64,000 nt of DNA, from NCBI GenBank assembly GCA_947579665.1, contig OX388351.1, positions 60,210,939 to 60,274,938 on the forward strand, given 5' to 3'. A program made the position numbers and the translations under genes. Below, one piece after another: positions 1-12,200 of this stretch. The notes under the pieces were generated by a model. That model was not told where the DNA came from. It was given only the letters and a program-made list of their open reading frames with translations, and made no database searches. Every line of letters starts with the position of its first letter. Position 1 is the stretch's first letter. The DNA is from Sympetrum striolatum (taxonomy: Eukaryota > Arthropoda > Insecta > Odonata > Libellulidae).

Positions 1-258
1 AGGTCTCCTTAGAGGATGCCTGAGATGCTTGTCTTAACACCTCGACCATCAGCAAGATTATATAATCATCACTGAAACAAGTGTGAAGTCAATTATTATT
101 TATAAGTGAATGATTATCAATACCCACATGGGAAATGAGTTATGATGGAACAGGTTTAAAATAAGACAATATCTTGAACTTTTAATATTCATTCGTTTAT
201 AAGATGAAAGTCATAAACCTTAATAATTGAAAAAAACATAATTATGACATGATCATAC

Positions 259-383
259 CAATCAACTGTGTGTGCCAATATCACATGTCCATTACAGCAT
301 GCACCAACGAGACGAGTTCCATCAGCACTCCAGCTGAGAGCTAATATACTTCCTGTCTGTAGATTTTCTTGACAATGAGACCA
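259..383 (-). CDS. IFT80: IFT80 exon 7 (last exon recognised in the window)
   Basis: Acceptor CCTTAG ends at 384. Encodes [35 protein letters not shown], then TVD. Proposed donor GTATGA starts at 258; reading through it would add only a few residues before losing similarity to the family. The following family segment (EWKNFQ-like) is not found to the left, so the next exon probably lies outside the window. Confidence 0.8.
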
Positions 384-2145
384 CTAAGGTAAAATAGAGC
401 AGGTAATATTACAAAGTCTTAATAAAAAAAATTCAAGTTTTTTTTCATTTTGTATGCAATGAAGGTTTGGTTGTATAGAAATATAGTTTTTCTTCTTTGA
501 TTATTTAGGATCACTACACTATTATCCTTAAGAAATAATTGCTTAAAAATTAAATTGATAGGTTCTGAAACTTACACCAGCCTTATCACATAACTTTAGG
601 GTGTTGTATGAACCAAGAGCAAATAATTCTCCACCAGGACACCAACTCACTGACGTTATAGGAAAGCTTTGCTCATTTGAGGAAAAAAGTAGATGACCAA
701 ATGAGTCCCAAACCTGAAAAGATATTTCCTAGTTCAATAAGGATAAAATAGCTGATAAAATGATTATTTAGGAAACATGCTTCAAATACTAGGTTTTTGA
801 ACAAATGGTTATAGTCTTTAATCAAAGTTTCAACGGCTATTTTATTTTTTTTAATTTCAGATATAGGAAATTTAAGACATGCTTAATCAATGATTGCGTA
901 TTTCCAAAATGGAAAATTGCAAGGAACCTTGATGTGACTAAAATTAAATCCGAATTAAAGCAATGAAACAGTACTGGTAAATTTAGCTGTTGACCTTGCA
1001 TTTTGCTCTAGTATTTACTAATAAGACATCTCCAACTGAGTCAGCATGCATAATATATATTTTATATACCTTGTATCTGCAATCTTCGCTGCCTGTTACC
1101 AAAAGATCATTGCTGGGAGACCAATCCAAAGCTAAAATCAAGCCATCATGAGCTTTTACCTTTAAATAGGAGAGTTAAGCTGATGTTAAGTTATAAAATA
1201 ATTAATAAAAATATAATCTCCAAATTAAAAATAGAGCAAAAGCCAATCCATTCGCCTATGATGGTCATAATTTAATTAGAATCAGAAGTCTGTCTTATAA
1301 CAAAAAGTGTTTAAAGACACATACGATTTTCTATTACCTTAAAAGGTTTGGCACCAGGGGTTAAGGAGCGGAATAATAGGGTGGACCCCACCCCATGCAC
1401 CACAGAATTTGCATCAGGTGCCCATGTAGCACTATGTATAGAAACGCTATCATTTTCTACAGCCAGAGGTTCTAATGACCACCGAAGTAGGCCAGAACGA
1501 GACCAGCCTTTAACATACCCATCTTCGCCTCCTTTAATGAAGGAAATTCCAATCATTTCATTTAAATTTGCACTATCACCCAATTATATTAGAAAGAGAT
1601 ATGAATGCAATTTAACCTGTTAAAAAGGATGAACCTTCTTGGTTCCATCTTCCTACAAGAACTGCTCCTTTATGAGCTTCAACAATCTTTTCAATTCTTC
1701 CGTTTTTTCCAATTAAATGAAATCTTCCTATTGGATAAAATTGCAGTAATATGAAATAATTGTTCTAAATTGAAAAGTTATATGTTCATTTTCAAGTTCT
1801 TAGTGGCCCCCTACCATCCGAAGAAGTTAGAAGGATGGGATCATGGCCAATTTTTGTACTTGATTGTTTCTGAGGTAAACAATGAAGATCTGTAGGAAAA
1901 ACGTCAGCTGGTAAAACAGCTATAGTTTCATTAGTTTTGCCGCTTAAATTCCATTTCAGAAGTAAACGATCATCACTAAGAAAATAAAAATGTTATATTA
2001 AAATCAAAAAGAGGGTGCTCAGAATGAATTTCAGTGCCGGAGAAACTAACCCGCAAGAATATACTTCTTCGGAAGAACACCAACCGACACATGTTACTGT
2101 TTCATTGTGTTTGTGTTCGTTGTGAAGATAGCTTTTTAACTTCAT
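259..2145 (-). CDS. IFT80: IFT80 (intraflagellar transport protein 80), N-terminal seven exons; gene continues off the left edge
   Basis: IFT80 is a WD40-propeller subunit of the IFT-B complex, which carries cargo along the ciliary axoneme; in insects this means mainly sensory-neuron cilia and sperm. Seven minus-strand exons (2145-2051, 1975-1815, 1727-1617, 1531-1338, 1159-1070, 713-576, 383-259) splice in frame at GT/AG sites into 914 nt (304 codons plus 2 nt). The family is about 780 residues long, so roughly 40 percent is here. Family-typical strings in order are TVTCVGW near residue 18, [59 protein letters not shown] and [11 protein letters not shown], forming about five WD-type repeats. 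I chose the ATG at 2145-2143 because known IFT80 proteins start with a similar M-[KR]-L-K; an in-frame ATG at 2196 would add 17 residues. The last donor, at 258-257, is the least certain boundary. No frameshift is seen. Confidence 0.9.
576..713 (-). CDS. IFT80: IFT80 exon 6
   Basis: Acceptor TTTTCAG ends at 714. Encodes [29 protein letters not shown] and [10 protein letters not shown] chose donor GTAAGT at 575-570, which is full consensus, over GTGTAA two bases earlier because it keeps the next exon's Trp-Ser in frame. Confidence 0.9.
1070..1159 (-). CDS. IFT80: IFT80 exon 5
   Basis: Acceptor TTTAAAG ends at 1160. Encodes [13 protein letters not shown] and GSEDCRYK, one WD repeat. Donor GTATAT starts at 1069. 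Phase 0 at both ends. Confidence 0.9.
1338..1531 (-). CDS. IFT80: IFT80 exon 4
   Basis: Acceptor TTAAAG ends at 1532. Encodes [16 protein letters not shown] and runs to TPGAKPFK. Donor GTAATA starts at 1337. Exons 1-4 total 561 nt, a whole number of codons, so the exon ends in phase 0. Confidence 0.92.
1617..1727 (-). CDS. IFT80: IFT80 exon 3
   Basis: Acceptor CCAATAG ends at 1728. Encodes [13 protein letters not shown], then [12 protein letters not shown] and SSFLT, a typical WD-repeat A-to-C strand layout. Ends ACA G before donor GTTAAA. Confidence 0.88.
1815..1975 (-). CDS. IFT80: IFT80 exon 2
   Basis: Acceptor TTTTCTTAG ends at 1976. The exon starts by completing a Gly codon and reads [10 protein letters not shown] to LLTSSDG. 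The donor GTAGGG starts at 1814. It carries the first WD repeat's WNL and the SSDG turn. Confidence 0.9.
2051..2145 (-). CDS. IFT80: IFT80 exon 1 (first coding exon)
   Basis: Encodes MKLKSYL through VYSCG. The exon ends TGC GG before donor GTTAGT (2050-2045). The upstream in-frame ATG at 2196-2194 could extend the N-terminus, but family alignment favours 2145. Confidence 0.85.
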
Positions 2146-2560
2146 TATTATATCATTATTTAAATTAGTATTTACAAACAAATCGTTCCGAGGCATACAA
2201 AACGTAACTCATCTGTTTGGTTGGTTGGTCTCTCACGTAGTTCATAAAAAATCCGTGGGGAGCGATACCTGCTTTATTGTTTTCCTGAATAGTTACTCCT
2301 CATGGCATTAGGTGTCAGTTGCCGGGTTGGCGCCGTGGCAGGATTAGTTTTGTGAGGATCAAAGTTCGTGAGCGATCAAGTGGCGTGGAAGTTATCTTTT
2401 GAATGCCGAAGGAACGCCGATTCTCTTCCCGAGCATGATCAGCGCAAGATAGTTGTGGTTACTGTTTTGGAAACTCATGGTACGTCAGCTCCATACTAAC
2501 ATGGCATCACCTGTTGCAGGTGTATGCATTCAAACAATTTAACGTGAAATCGGAGTGTAA
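2146..2560. promoter_or_regulatory. Region upstream of IFT80 (5' UTR/promoter)
   Basis: This stretch lies immediately upstream of the IFT80 start and is less AT-rich than its surroundings (for example the GGCGCCGTGGCAGG area near 2330). It probably holds the IFT80 5' UTR and promoter, by position only. I see no TATA box at a fixed distance and no convincing RFX X-box, the usual regulator of IFT genes. A plus-strand open stretch at 2356-2479 followed by GTACGT could be an exon of a divergent transcript. Confidence 0.3.
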
Positions 2561-5500
2561 TAAGTTTTTCTGCCCTTGCAAATCAACAATCTGATATGCT
2601 ATAAAAAAGTATGTTTTATTTATCTTTTAATTTATGCATTATTTGATTTAGTGAAACTGTAATGGAATATTATCCAATAATGCGTGTTTTTGTAACAGGT
2701 AAATCCAGAATGTTGACACTTAGGTATTTTGTTTTGGTATGCTATTTGCTAGCTATTACAGATTCTATTTATTGTTTTTCAAAGCTAAGGAAGTGTTATT
2801 ATGCTGTCATCGTGCTTTTTCTTTGTCCTATTTATAAGAATTTTTCATGATAAAGGTATTTTAAAGGTTTTAAGGTAACAAAGAATTGTACAAGATGATG
2901 GTTTCGCATTCCATTTTTTCATGTCATAAAATAACTCTCGCAACAACGTCCTGCTGCTTAAAACCCCAAGCACGTATTTCTGTCGACACAAAGACAATGC
3001 AGTGACGGGAAAGTTTCTTTATCCTATAAGTTAAGAAAGCTTCGAATCTCCAGACAGATGTGTTTACAAACGTCGAGAAACGATGCGATTAGAGCCGCGG
3101 TTCTAATTTGTAACCAAATAGTGTAATTAGTCCCACGAAAATTTTCGGTGCGTATTCATTGGTTTTCGAATGTATTATAGACGAAAGATTTTTATTTTTT
3201 ACTTCTTCTGATCAAAAACTCTAGTGAGTCCTAGCAGCCCAAAATGTGCCATGTGCGCAATTGTTTTCACCGTTGCAAATCCATCCGGGAGTCACAGCCG
3301 TGACACGTAATGACCCAAGACGGTCGAGCATAGCTATCTCCCAAGCCGCAAACTGGTTTGACTCGGGAGTTTCGAGCAAGACGGTTTCTTTTTACCTATG
3401 GCCAGTCAGAAGGCGAGCCCTTAACTTTTATTCATCATTACTGACGGCGATGAACTTTACCAACGCGGTGATCCAAACAGTTGAAAGGTAGATTAATGTC
3501 TCTCTTTTAAAATTCGAAAATAAATGAACCTATTTCAAACATGTAGACCGCTCTAGGAATTATAAAACATGTTGAGTTTTTTAATTGGTGTGATATTGAT
3601 TATCGCAAGTTAGCGATGTTAATTGTACATTTAAACCAGGCTCAGGAATAGTTTATCTTCTTTGTATATTTACATAGAAAGAGACGTGCTGAGAGCGGGG
3701 CAACAGGGGCACTTGCTGGGGACAATAAAGAAATGGGGGAAGTATCGGTGCTATATAAAAAAATATCCTCGTCTTGAGGATTCCTGTAAATTTGAATATA
3801 AAACATAGAATTCAAATTACGCTATGTTCATAAAGACATTATTTGTTCCACTGTGGAATTGCCAGAATGTACCGGGGCGGATCAAAAGTACCGATAGCTC
3901 TAGCGGGTAATTGATTCTACAGCTTCATGAACTGATACACATTACAAGGCAGTAGTATTCACTACTTCTTAAAATAGTTACTTTGCTCGTCCGGACGTTT
4001 GTCCCTCTGGCAGACCAAGGCATCGAGGCCGGAATCGAAGAAATCGGGGTCAAGACTGTGTAGCTACGTATTCTAAACTTCCTCTCAGTTCCGAATTGCC
4101 CACCAGCCAAGTTTTTCTTCTGTGAATTGGAGATATGGTAGGCACTGGGTGCAAAGACCGGGATGTTGGAAGGACAGTCGAGGCAATTCTCTTCTTCACT
4201 GCCCAATATCGCCACCCGTGGTTTGCTCCAGCGCTTCTGGTGGGACGTTCTTGATAATGTTAACTACTGCTCGCCACTGATTCCAGTGACTCTTCGGGCC
4301 ACTGAAGAAGCACTTGGTACAGTCTGCGTAACATTCACGTATAACCGTATCATTCTTTCGTTTTTTTCTTGAGGACTGTACGTATGATGATAATAAACTA
4401 GAGTGAAAGGAAAATCCTCAATTTTAAATGTCTTCTCTTACCATTACGTTCAAAGTATAAGCTATAAGAAATGTAATTATCTCTCCTTGAAGAATTCTGA
4501 AAACGTTCTTTCATTTCTTTTAAATGTAATTTCGAATTAGCTTTTGTTACTTTTAACTTAATGTTGCCGATGCGATTCTGTACCAGGGGATCCAAGTCTC
4601 AAATAAGGCATGTGGATTTAAGAATGATATAAGATTTAGAATTTCCGTAGGTATCATTTATAAATTCTTATCCGCAAATTCCGCCTTACACGATTCAGAC
4701 CTTTTCATACACATTGCATTTTTGAAATATTTACATTGAGAGCGAACATCGTTTTTCCTGATGAAAAATGGCTCACGTGAAACGGTGGTTATAAATTCGC
4801 CCCACCTTGAAATATTTCGGTAGAATACTTTGTTGGCTTTACTTCAAAGTAATTCTTTCTCTCCAAAATTCTTCATTTTGGGAATATTTCTTGTGTATTG
4901 CTTGGCCTTGAAAACAATTACAGACCTTTATGGCGTCTCTATTATCTCAAAATTTTTTTATGTTAATCATTGCTTCCATTCCGCAAAAGATCATCTGAGA
5001 TCTAAACGGCTTTTTAAACTGAAATTTTTATCATAAATATGTAAATGATTCGGAGTGGACCAGAACTGGGCGAATTCTGCTGTTTTTTTCATAACTCCTT
5101 TCAGCTTTGAACGATCTTTAATTTTTAATTCCCGTAACGTTTCCCAATTTATTAAAAAATTTCCTGCTAGTAGAAACATCATATTTTACACTCAGTCTTT
5201 TTATTTCTTTGAATTTTGTTGAGTGATGCAGAGATTTTCAATATTATGTTTCGGTCAATGACTGCGCTAAGTTCGATTTTATCAACTCAAGCAATACTTG
5301 GGGTATTAAAGGATTGGCGAGTTACCAAGTCTTCACTTTTACATTAAAATATCGAGCGAAAGAAATTTCCCAGTCACACTCTAAAGTATTCAACCTGAAG
5401 AACGGTTTCTGAACGGTGATACCTTCGGCTGAAATGAGCCCTCGTGAGGTAATGGGGCTTACCAAGATGAGGAGTGAAGAAGTTTTCCTTTGCTCTCATC

Positions 5501-8500
5501 ACTAAACAAACACAAATGAGTGATCAAAATTAATGTCATTATTCATATTCGTTCCTTATTGGGTTTTATAATATCACAGTCATGAAAAATTGAGATAATG
5601 GTAAATGAAAAATATTTAAACCAAAATATGTGCGTTCAATGAAAAATATTCCATTTGTCAAAAGGGGTAATCGGGAATATACATCGTTTCTAATAAGTGA
5701 ATATAAAATTGTTAAATTGAGTGATTAGTTATCAAATGGCACAAATCACGGCCGTTGAAAGAAATCTCTTCATAATGTTTTTTGTTTGCTCCAATATTGC
5801 CGTATCCCACAATTAGCCGAATCCTACAGATTTAAAAATTTAAGTAAAAACTTTGAGTTTCTCAGAGAATGAGAAAACCATTCAATATTCATGAACAGCG
5901 TCATTCGTCCGAAGAAATATATCAAAATGGTTTTGTAGCCGATTTTTCTACTAAAATTATTTGAGTTTTAACGTATTCCTTACCCTTAATATGTCAGTCG
6001 TTGATACCTCCTTCGTGCTAAAGTAGTAGGTGAGCCTCTCTTACTTAAAGTGACAGTCTTTTAAGATAAATATTCTTATTATAAAGTCGTCATTGTTATC
6101 TAATTTATTCCCACATTTCGTGGTCTCTTTGAACCAGTAACAGGTCTTATCGAATCACTTGCCTCTATAGTGTTTTCGTATACGTAGCATTTGTTATGCT
6201 TATGGATTACTTTTAAAATGTCTTGTTATTGAAGAGGAGTCACAATAACAGAGTTTTGCAGTGAAATATACATTTTTGGGGGTAAGTGTACCTCCCTAGG
6301 GCTGTTATGCAATACTTTTGGAATCATATCTGTTTATGATATTATAATGGAAACTATTTTTATTTATTATTATACATATATAAACACCTGTAGATACAAG
6401 ATCATCCTACAACACAAATATGTACTGTTGCCGCCGATTGGGCGAAAGATTGATAAAAAGAAATGGTAATGGTGTCAAAGGGCAAGGTTAAGGGTACCAG
6501 CCACTCGAATTTCAGGCGGTTTTTCTCTTGTCTCGTTCTGTTTTCTATTATCTAGTCATATGCAATGAAACTGGAAACACAAAAGAAACGTCGGGTCTCA
6601 GTGTGTCATTCGTAGGCAGATGTTTTGGTTTTTATTTCTTTTCCTTTGTCATCGGCGGTTGTTTGGATTTGTTCAGTAGCTAGGGACTACCGGCGACAGC
6701 GTATTGATTGAAGCAAGGGAAACGTGTGGGACGAATCTTGAAAGGAGCTCCGTTACAGAAAGGCGGATCTAGGGGAAGATGAGTTCGATGGCTGAGGAAC
6801 GGAGGAAAATAATTGAGTTGACAAGTAAGAAAGGGAAATGAATAATCTTGATAAGGGGCTCCCGACCCAAGAAAGGTTTGACCTCCTTGGAGAGATTCGC
6901 CTGTGCCCTCTGACATGCCGCTCAGTATCATAAGCTCCTTAAGTTTTCTTTTCCTCCCATGACAGAATATTTTAGGTAATGACATGGTACATTCGCTGTT
7001 TCGCGTATGAAAGATGAACAGTGGCACGCATCTCTATTATTATGAATAACGTTACAATTTCTTCGTGCCCTATGCATATTTGGTAAGGGATTAAAGTTGT
7101 CTCCAGGTGATTTATTCCATCATTCTACGGTCTTGTCGAGGAATGAGTTTTTCCCCAACGTCCCCTTAAGGCGGTCAAACTTACATTATTAATACCACCA
7201 ATTTCACCTGTAAGTGTTTTGCTTTTTTACGTGTTTTGGGTCTCTTATTAGTACAACTGTTACAAGTGTTTCGATAGCTGAGATTATGGGTTGGATGGAA
7301 GACGAAACTTTTGTCTCAGTTTCCCCGATTTGAGACTTATTATTCTTTCGCATTTGGGTGTCACTGAGAATGGAATCCCGAACCACTTAAACAACCGTGA
7401 ATGCGCTATTTGGCTATCCGAGAGTTCCTCTGGATCTCTCCCCAGGTCGATTTACTTTTATAAGTTTAGCGTAAATTTATCAATCTTTGTGTTTTCTTTT
7501 CGATTCCAATGAGTTACTTCCATGTTCTTTAGTCATCTCAGTAACTTAATCTTATTTTCCGAACCGCCACGAAATACTTTAAAAAGCCTTTCATTGAACT
7601 TTATTAATTTTAAAGGCAGTCCTTAAATTTTATTCCTTCTAAATTATTTCTTTAAATAGGAAAATGTCTTTACTTTACTTTCGAGTAAAAGTCATTTTCT
7701 CAAGAGAGGCGAATCGGTCTTAGTTATACCATTCATTATTTTTGTAGTTATACCATTCATCTTTTTGTTTTGCTTTTCTTCAATCAAACGATATTCTACT
7801 ACGCCGTTCATGGTGTCCACTTCAATTTAGTGGTAAACAATAATACACAAATAATGGAATAGATTGAATTAAATTCCAGCTTATGTTACTCAAAAAATCC
7901 AATTTACTCAAGTAACTGATTCTGAAGGAGTATTATGCATATTTAATTTCCCAATACGCCGTTTATCGTCGAACCAACTTTTCCGTATATTGAAAACTTG
8001 GATTACATCTTAAATTTTTTTTAAATGTGTGAATTCTTCTTATTTCCATACCATTCACTCTTGTCCCTCCTGGAGCTAGTATTTAGTCTGAATGTATGTA
8101 CGTAAATTATAATATCTCACTTACCTAGGTTAAGCTGGAGACAAATCAATTATCACCACGTTTTGAAATAGAAATCCACGTGTCGGAAAAGCTACAATTT
8201 ATTAAATGTTTTCCAGACTGTTTTATAAGCTATCTTTTATGATTGAGGAGGTTAATTCGGACATTTACTTCAGTTTATCAGGACATTCAAGCTTTTTAGA
8301 GACTTCGGTGCCTCTAAGTGGCTCAGTTTGGCTGAATTATCCCTAAAACTCCCAATCTAACTAACAAAAGATGCAATCCAGCCATTAGAGGCTTAACTGT
8401 TTGATTAAAGAGGATGTTATTAGTATACATGGAGTAGGCGTACTATAATTGAGGGGAAGGGCAGGATGGTGTAGTATTTCAGAGATGTATCAAGTCCAAC

Positions 8501-9190
8501 GCTCAGAAACCCTTCCTGACTTACAATTTTCTCTTTTTTGAGTCTGTTGGGGGTACAAATTTCTAAGGATTTCATTATGTTGCGGAAAAAAATTATCATA
8601 AATATTTTATTATATTTAGTTTAGCTCTTACTACGATGAAATGTGGCCGGTTATTTGTAGGATATAACTTGGACGAAAATGATGCCAGATATCACTGAAA
8701 GATCCGATGAAATTATAAATAAATAATACATTATTAGCGAATGTAAATATTCCATATTCTACCAATTGAATTATATATAACTATTAAAATTTAAAACGTA
8801 CACAGTATAGAACATGCTTGTACCCAGTACTTGAATGAGGGAACGTATATTTTAATTTATTCATTCGTAAGATATATGTTATTAAAGCCTATGAAGTTGA
8901 TCATATTTGTAGGTTCTAATCTATTATCTAATATTTTAATAACCGTCTGATAATCATCTATTTATATGTCTGTAACTTCCGCAAAAAATGCAATAAGTTA
9001 CTACTTTAAATCAAAACATACTGCATTTTCCGATGAAATAGTACTACGATATTAAAGGATTCAAGAGGCTTATAACTAAATATTAAAACTATTTATTATA
9101 ATTGAATATTGAAACCCGGTTGCTACTTTTTCTGGATCCTTCAAGTCAGCATCACATGTCCCATATCTTCAAATATCTAAGGAAAAATTT
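2561..9190. other. No recognisable gene or repeat
   Basis: About 6.6 kb of mostly AT-rich sequence. The open frames are short (115 codons or fewer) and resemble no protein family I know; several sit on both strands of slightly GC-richer patches at 3240-3490, 3930-4370 and 6680-7030. I see no splice-linked exon series, RNA gene or clear repeat. Confidence 0.6.
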
Positions 9191-9195
9191 CCCTA

Positions 9196-9257
9196 TCGTG
9201 ATAGCTTAATTGGCTAGAGTAACTGTTGGAAATCCAGATTCGAGTTCTGGCTACGAC
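9196..9257 (+). pseudogene. tRNA-like sequence with a shortened anticodon arm (tRNA pseudogene or SINE head)
   Basis: A perfect Pol III A box (TAGCTTAATTGG, 9202-9213) is followed by a B-box-like T arm. The T stem CCAGA/TCTGG (9234-9238 and 9246-9250) is perfect and encloses the 7-nt loop TTCGAGT. The D stem GCTT/GAGT pairs with two G-T wobbles. The acceptor strands pair over about five positions (TCGTG with TACGA). Only 13 nt separate the D stem from the T stem, where about 23 are normal, so the anticodon arm is deleted and this cannot be a working tRNA. A T-rich Pol III terminator (CTTTTTTC) follows within about 5 bases. Confidence 0.55.
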
Positions 9258-9269
9258 AGACTTTTTTCT

Positions 9270-12200
9270 CTATCATTTGGCCTGGAAAATTTCTACGTCA
9301 TCAATATAGCAACTAAAATTTTGAAATGAGTTCTAGTTTAACGCGGTATTATTATCTCCGTATATATTCTTTTTACTATCTTTAATCATTTAAAAAAAAT
9401 TCGCATATCTGCACGTGCGAAGGGAGTACATAAATCCACTTTTTTTAAAACTCTTTCTTAATCGTAAGATACGAGTTCAAAAAATGCGAGCCCCTTTCGA
9501 TAACAGGTGATGCGGGCGGGATTAAATTCTTGAAAGCGTTGGAAGATAAGAAAGATGCCTTCGTTCCTTAATCCCTTTTTAGTGGCATTTTGCCGCCCAA
9601 ACCTTATCTTTAACAAAAATTAAACGGAGCCTCTGATTGGACTGGGGTGTTTAGTTAGGGAAGGGAGACCTTTTCCTTATTGATCTAAACCCTTTGTTTA
9701 GGAATCGCCTGGTTTGAGGCTATAATCAATTTAGAACCATTTAGCGCTGCTGCAAGATACGAAGGTATGCTCTCCTTGGATTCGTCTTTGTTCTTCCATC
9801 TGCTATGCTTTGTAGATACACGAAAGCCTTCATTATCCTGGCCTTTTTCTGTCAATTTCTGAACATCAACGGATAATCGAAACGAAAGACAATTGCTGGT
9901 CTACCCTAAAATCTGCTTTAACATTAGCTACGTTCCTTTAGCGTATTGAATTGCATTTACTCCTTATGGACGAGCAAGGTTAAGTTATCAATTTCCCATT
10001 CTGGCTTTCATTAAAACAAGTTTATGGTTAGCCTCAGTCCTGGTTTATGTAAGTGTTACTTGTTTTCATGGGAACGGTCAATCGCATCACGGATGATATA
10101 GGATCTTCTGCAGCCGACAAAAATTGCTTGCAGTTGCCCTAGTGGATAAAAATGATAATGGGTTGTTATAAAATTATTGTCCCCATAGCTAATATATCGT
10201 GAATTATTACAACATATTGGAATTCAGTTCCTTTTACACGACGAAACCATTTAGTAGTATTTTTGCTTTCGTCAATAAACCAGATCTGGAAGTTCGCATC
10301 ATCTATTAGCAATACGTTAACCATCTTATAGCTTTCGTAGCGCAGGGCTACAGTTATGCGTGGAGTATCTAGTCCTAGGACAAGAAAGAGAGAAAGAAGT
10401 TTTAGACGCCCCTAAAATATCTCTTTGTTTTTCACTAGTACAATCTTTGTATACTCTTATGCATATCGGAATTTACAGGAATAATCTAATTTTTAATACT
10501 CAATTTACGTGCGTTAAATATTCGTTATTAAAAGAAGTTCGTAAAGCGATCTTGGGTGTATATTTATAATTGCTCTTGTAATCTGTATGGAAATAAATAT
10601 TTTTCATTTACTTTGACCAACTTTAAACAAATTTAATTCTGTTTTTAGATTCGATATGAGTTTTAAGATTCAATACGATTCAATTCGTAATTGATAATAT
10701 CGCCATCCATGTATGTAATTACTTTATTTTACCATTAACACTCATTACCTAGTTACTACCAACTTGCTAACTCCTATCACTTACATAGTGACCTAAAACA
10801 TTTTATTTTGTTACTATATAGGTATTATTTATACCCTAAAACATTACAGCTACAACAAATACTGTAGATATCACTGCTAGGTTAGTTATCGTGATGAATG
10901 CGAGGAAAATTACGAACCAAGCCGACATTATCTTTCGGATTTTCATACTCTCTAAAACAATGAAGATACCAATGCTTATCTTATTCTTCGCACCACTCCA
11001 TGATTTATTGTACAAACTATGATATCATTTAATGCCTCAAACTTTCAAGAATCTTTAGAGACCTTGGGTTATGAGTCCATTGACTCAGAATTCAATATCG
11101 ATAGAGATATTTATTTTCGCAATTAAATAAATCTCAAATGATCGTGATTTATTTCGTCATTAATTCGGACAAAAACAAAAGTATCGTTATGTAAATAATT
11201 CCTATACTACTAAGCAACGCACTTCTTTCGATATTTTATCCAATTAGTATTCAAAATATTTCGAAGTTAGAAATTCGATTTAGTTATTTTTATATTATCA
11301 TTAAAAAAGAGCGAGAATTTTCAAGTTTCCCTCGTCTTTAAGTTGTCTTCGAAATTTTCCTGAAATATCATAATAAAATATTCGCTTTTCTTTCGTTTGT
11401 TTTCAATTAATAAAAACTTTAACGTTGGCGTAGTTCTATCAATAACTAAAATATTTTTAAGCTATCAGGATTTTATACTGTAACCTTTACCTGCTGATTA
11501 AGAATTTAATACATATTTGTTTCCGAAGCCGAAGTACTGGCCCAAAATTTCCATTAACTTAGCCGGATCTGGGGCCCCAAACTTTACCATTCATGCTTGC
11601 TGCAACAAAGACCTCAATTTATATTGGTCCCGCAATAAAAATCGGATGAGCTGGAGACTTTCAAGGCAATTTCTCAAGGTTGGATAGGGGCATAAAATGA
11701 AGGGAGATTCATATGTTTGTGTCCATTGGTATATAAAATCCTCGCAATATTCTCTGTATTGTTGCAGCAGAATTAAATATGGATTTAAATGTAATGGAAT
11801 AAACTTCCCGTTTAAATAAAAATTTTGGTGTTATCATACTGGAGAGAAATAGAAATAAAGCTCTTAGCGTTCCTAGTATCCGTATGCTCTTATATTAGGA
11901 ATGTATGCATATAATACGTAGGAAGGGCTATAGACTATCAATGGCCTCGTGCGCTAATGTTAGGTCTCCGCTGGGAAATATAATGATGAAAATAATAAAG
12001 AAAAAGAACATTTTTATCAATTTTCTATAAATACATATCACTGAAAGTAAAATCAGTATTTTCCTTAATGTCATATTACGTAAATTATGAGGATGTATTT
12101 AACCGGATAATATTAAGTCAAAGAACTACCTATTCCTTTTCATATTTTTGGATGGTGATGGTTATTTACAACAAATTCTATTAGTATTGGGATAATTTTA

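Noticed and set aside
2200..2500. RFX X-box upstream of IFT80
   Set aside because: GTTGCC near 2320 has no matching inverted half-site at the right spacing.
6680..7027. 115-codon minus-strand frame
   Set aside because: No family resemblance, no splice context; frames of this length are expected by chance in 64 kb.
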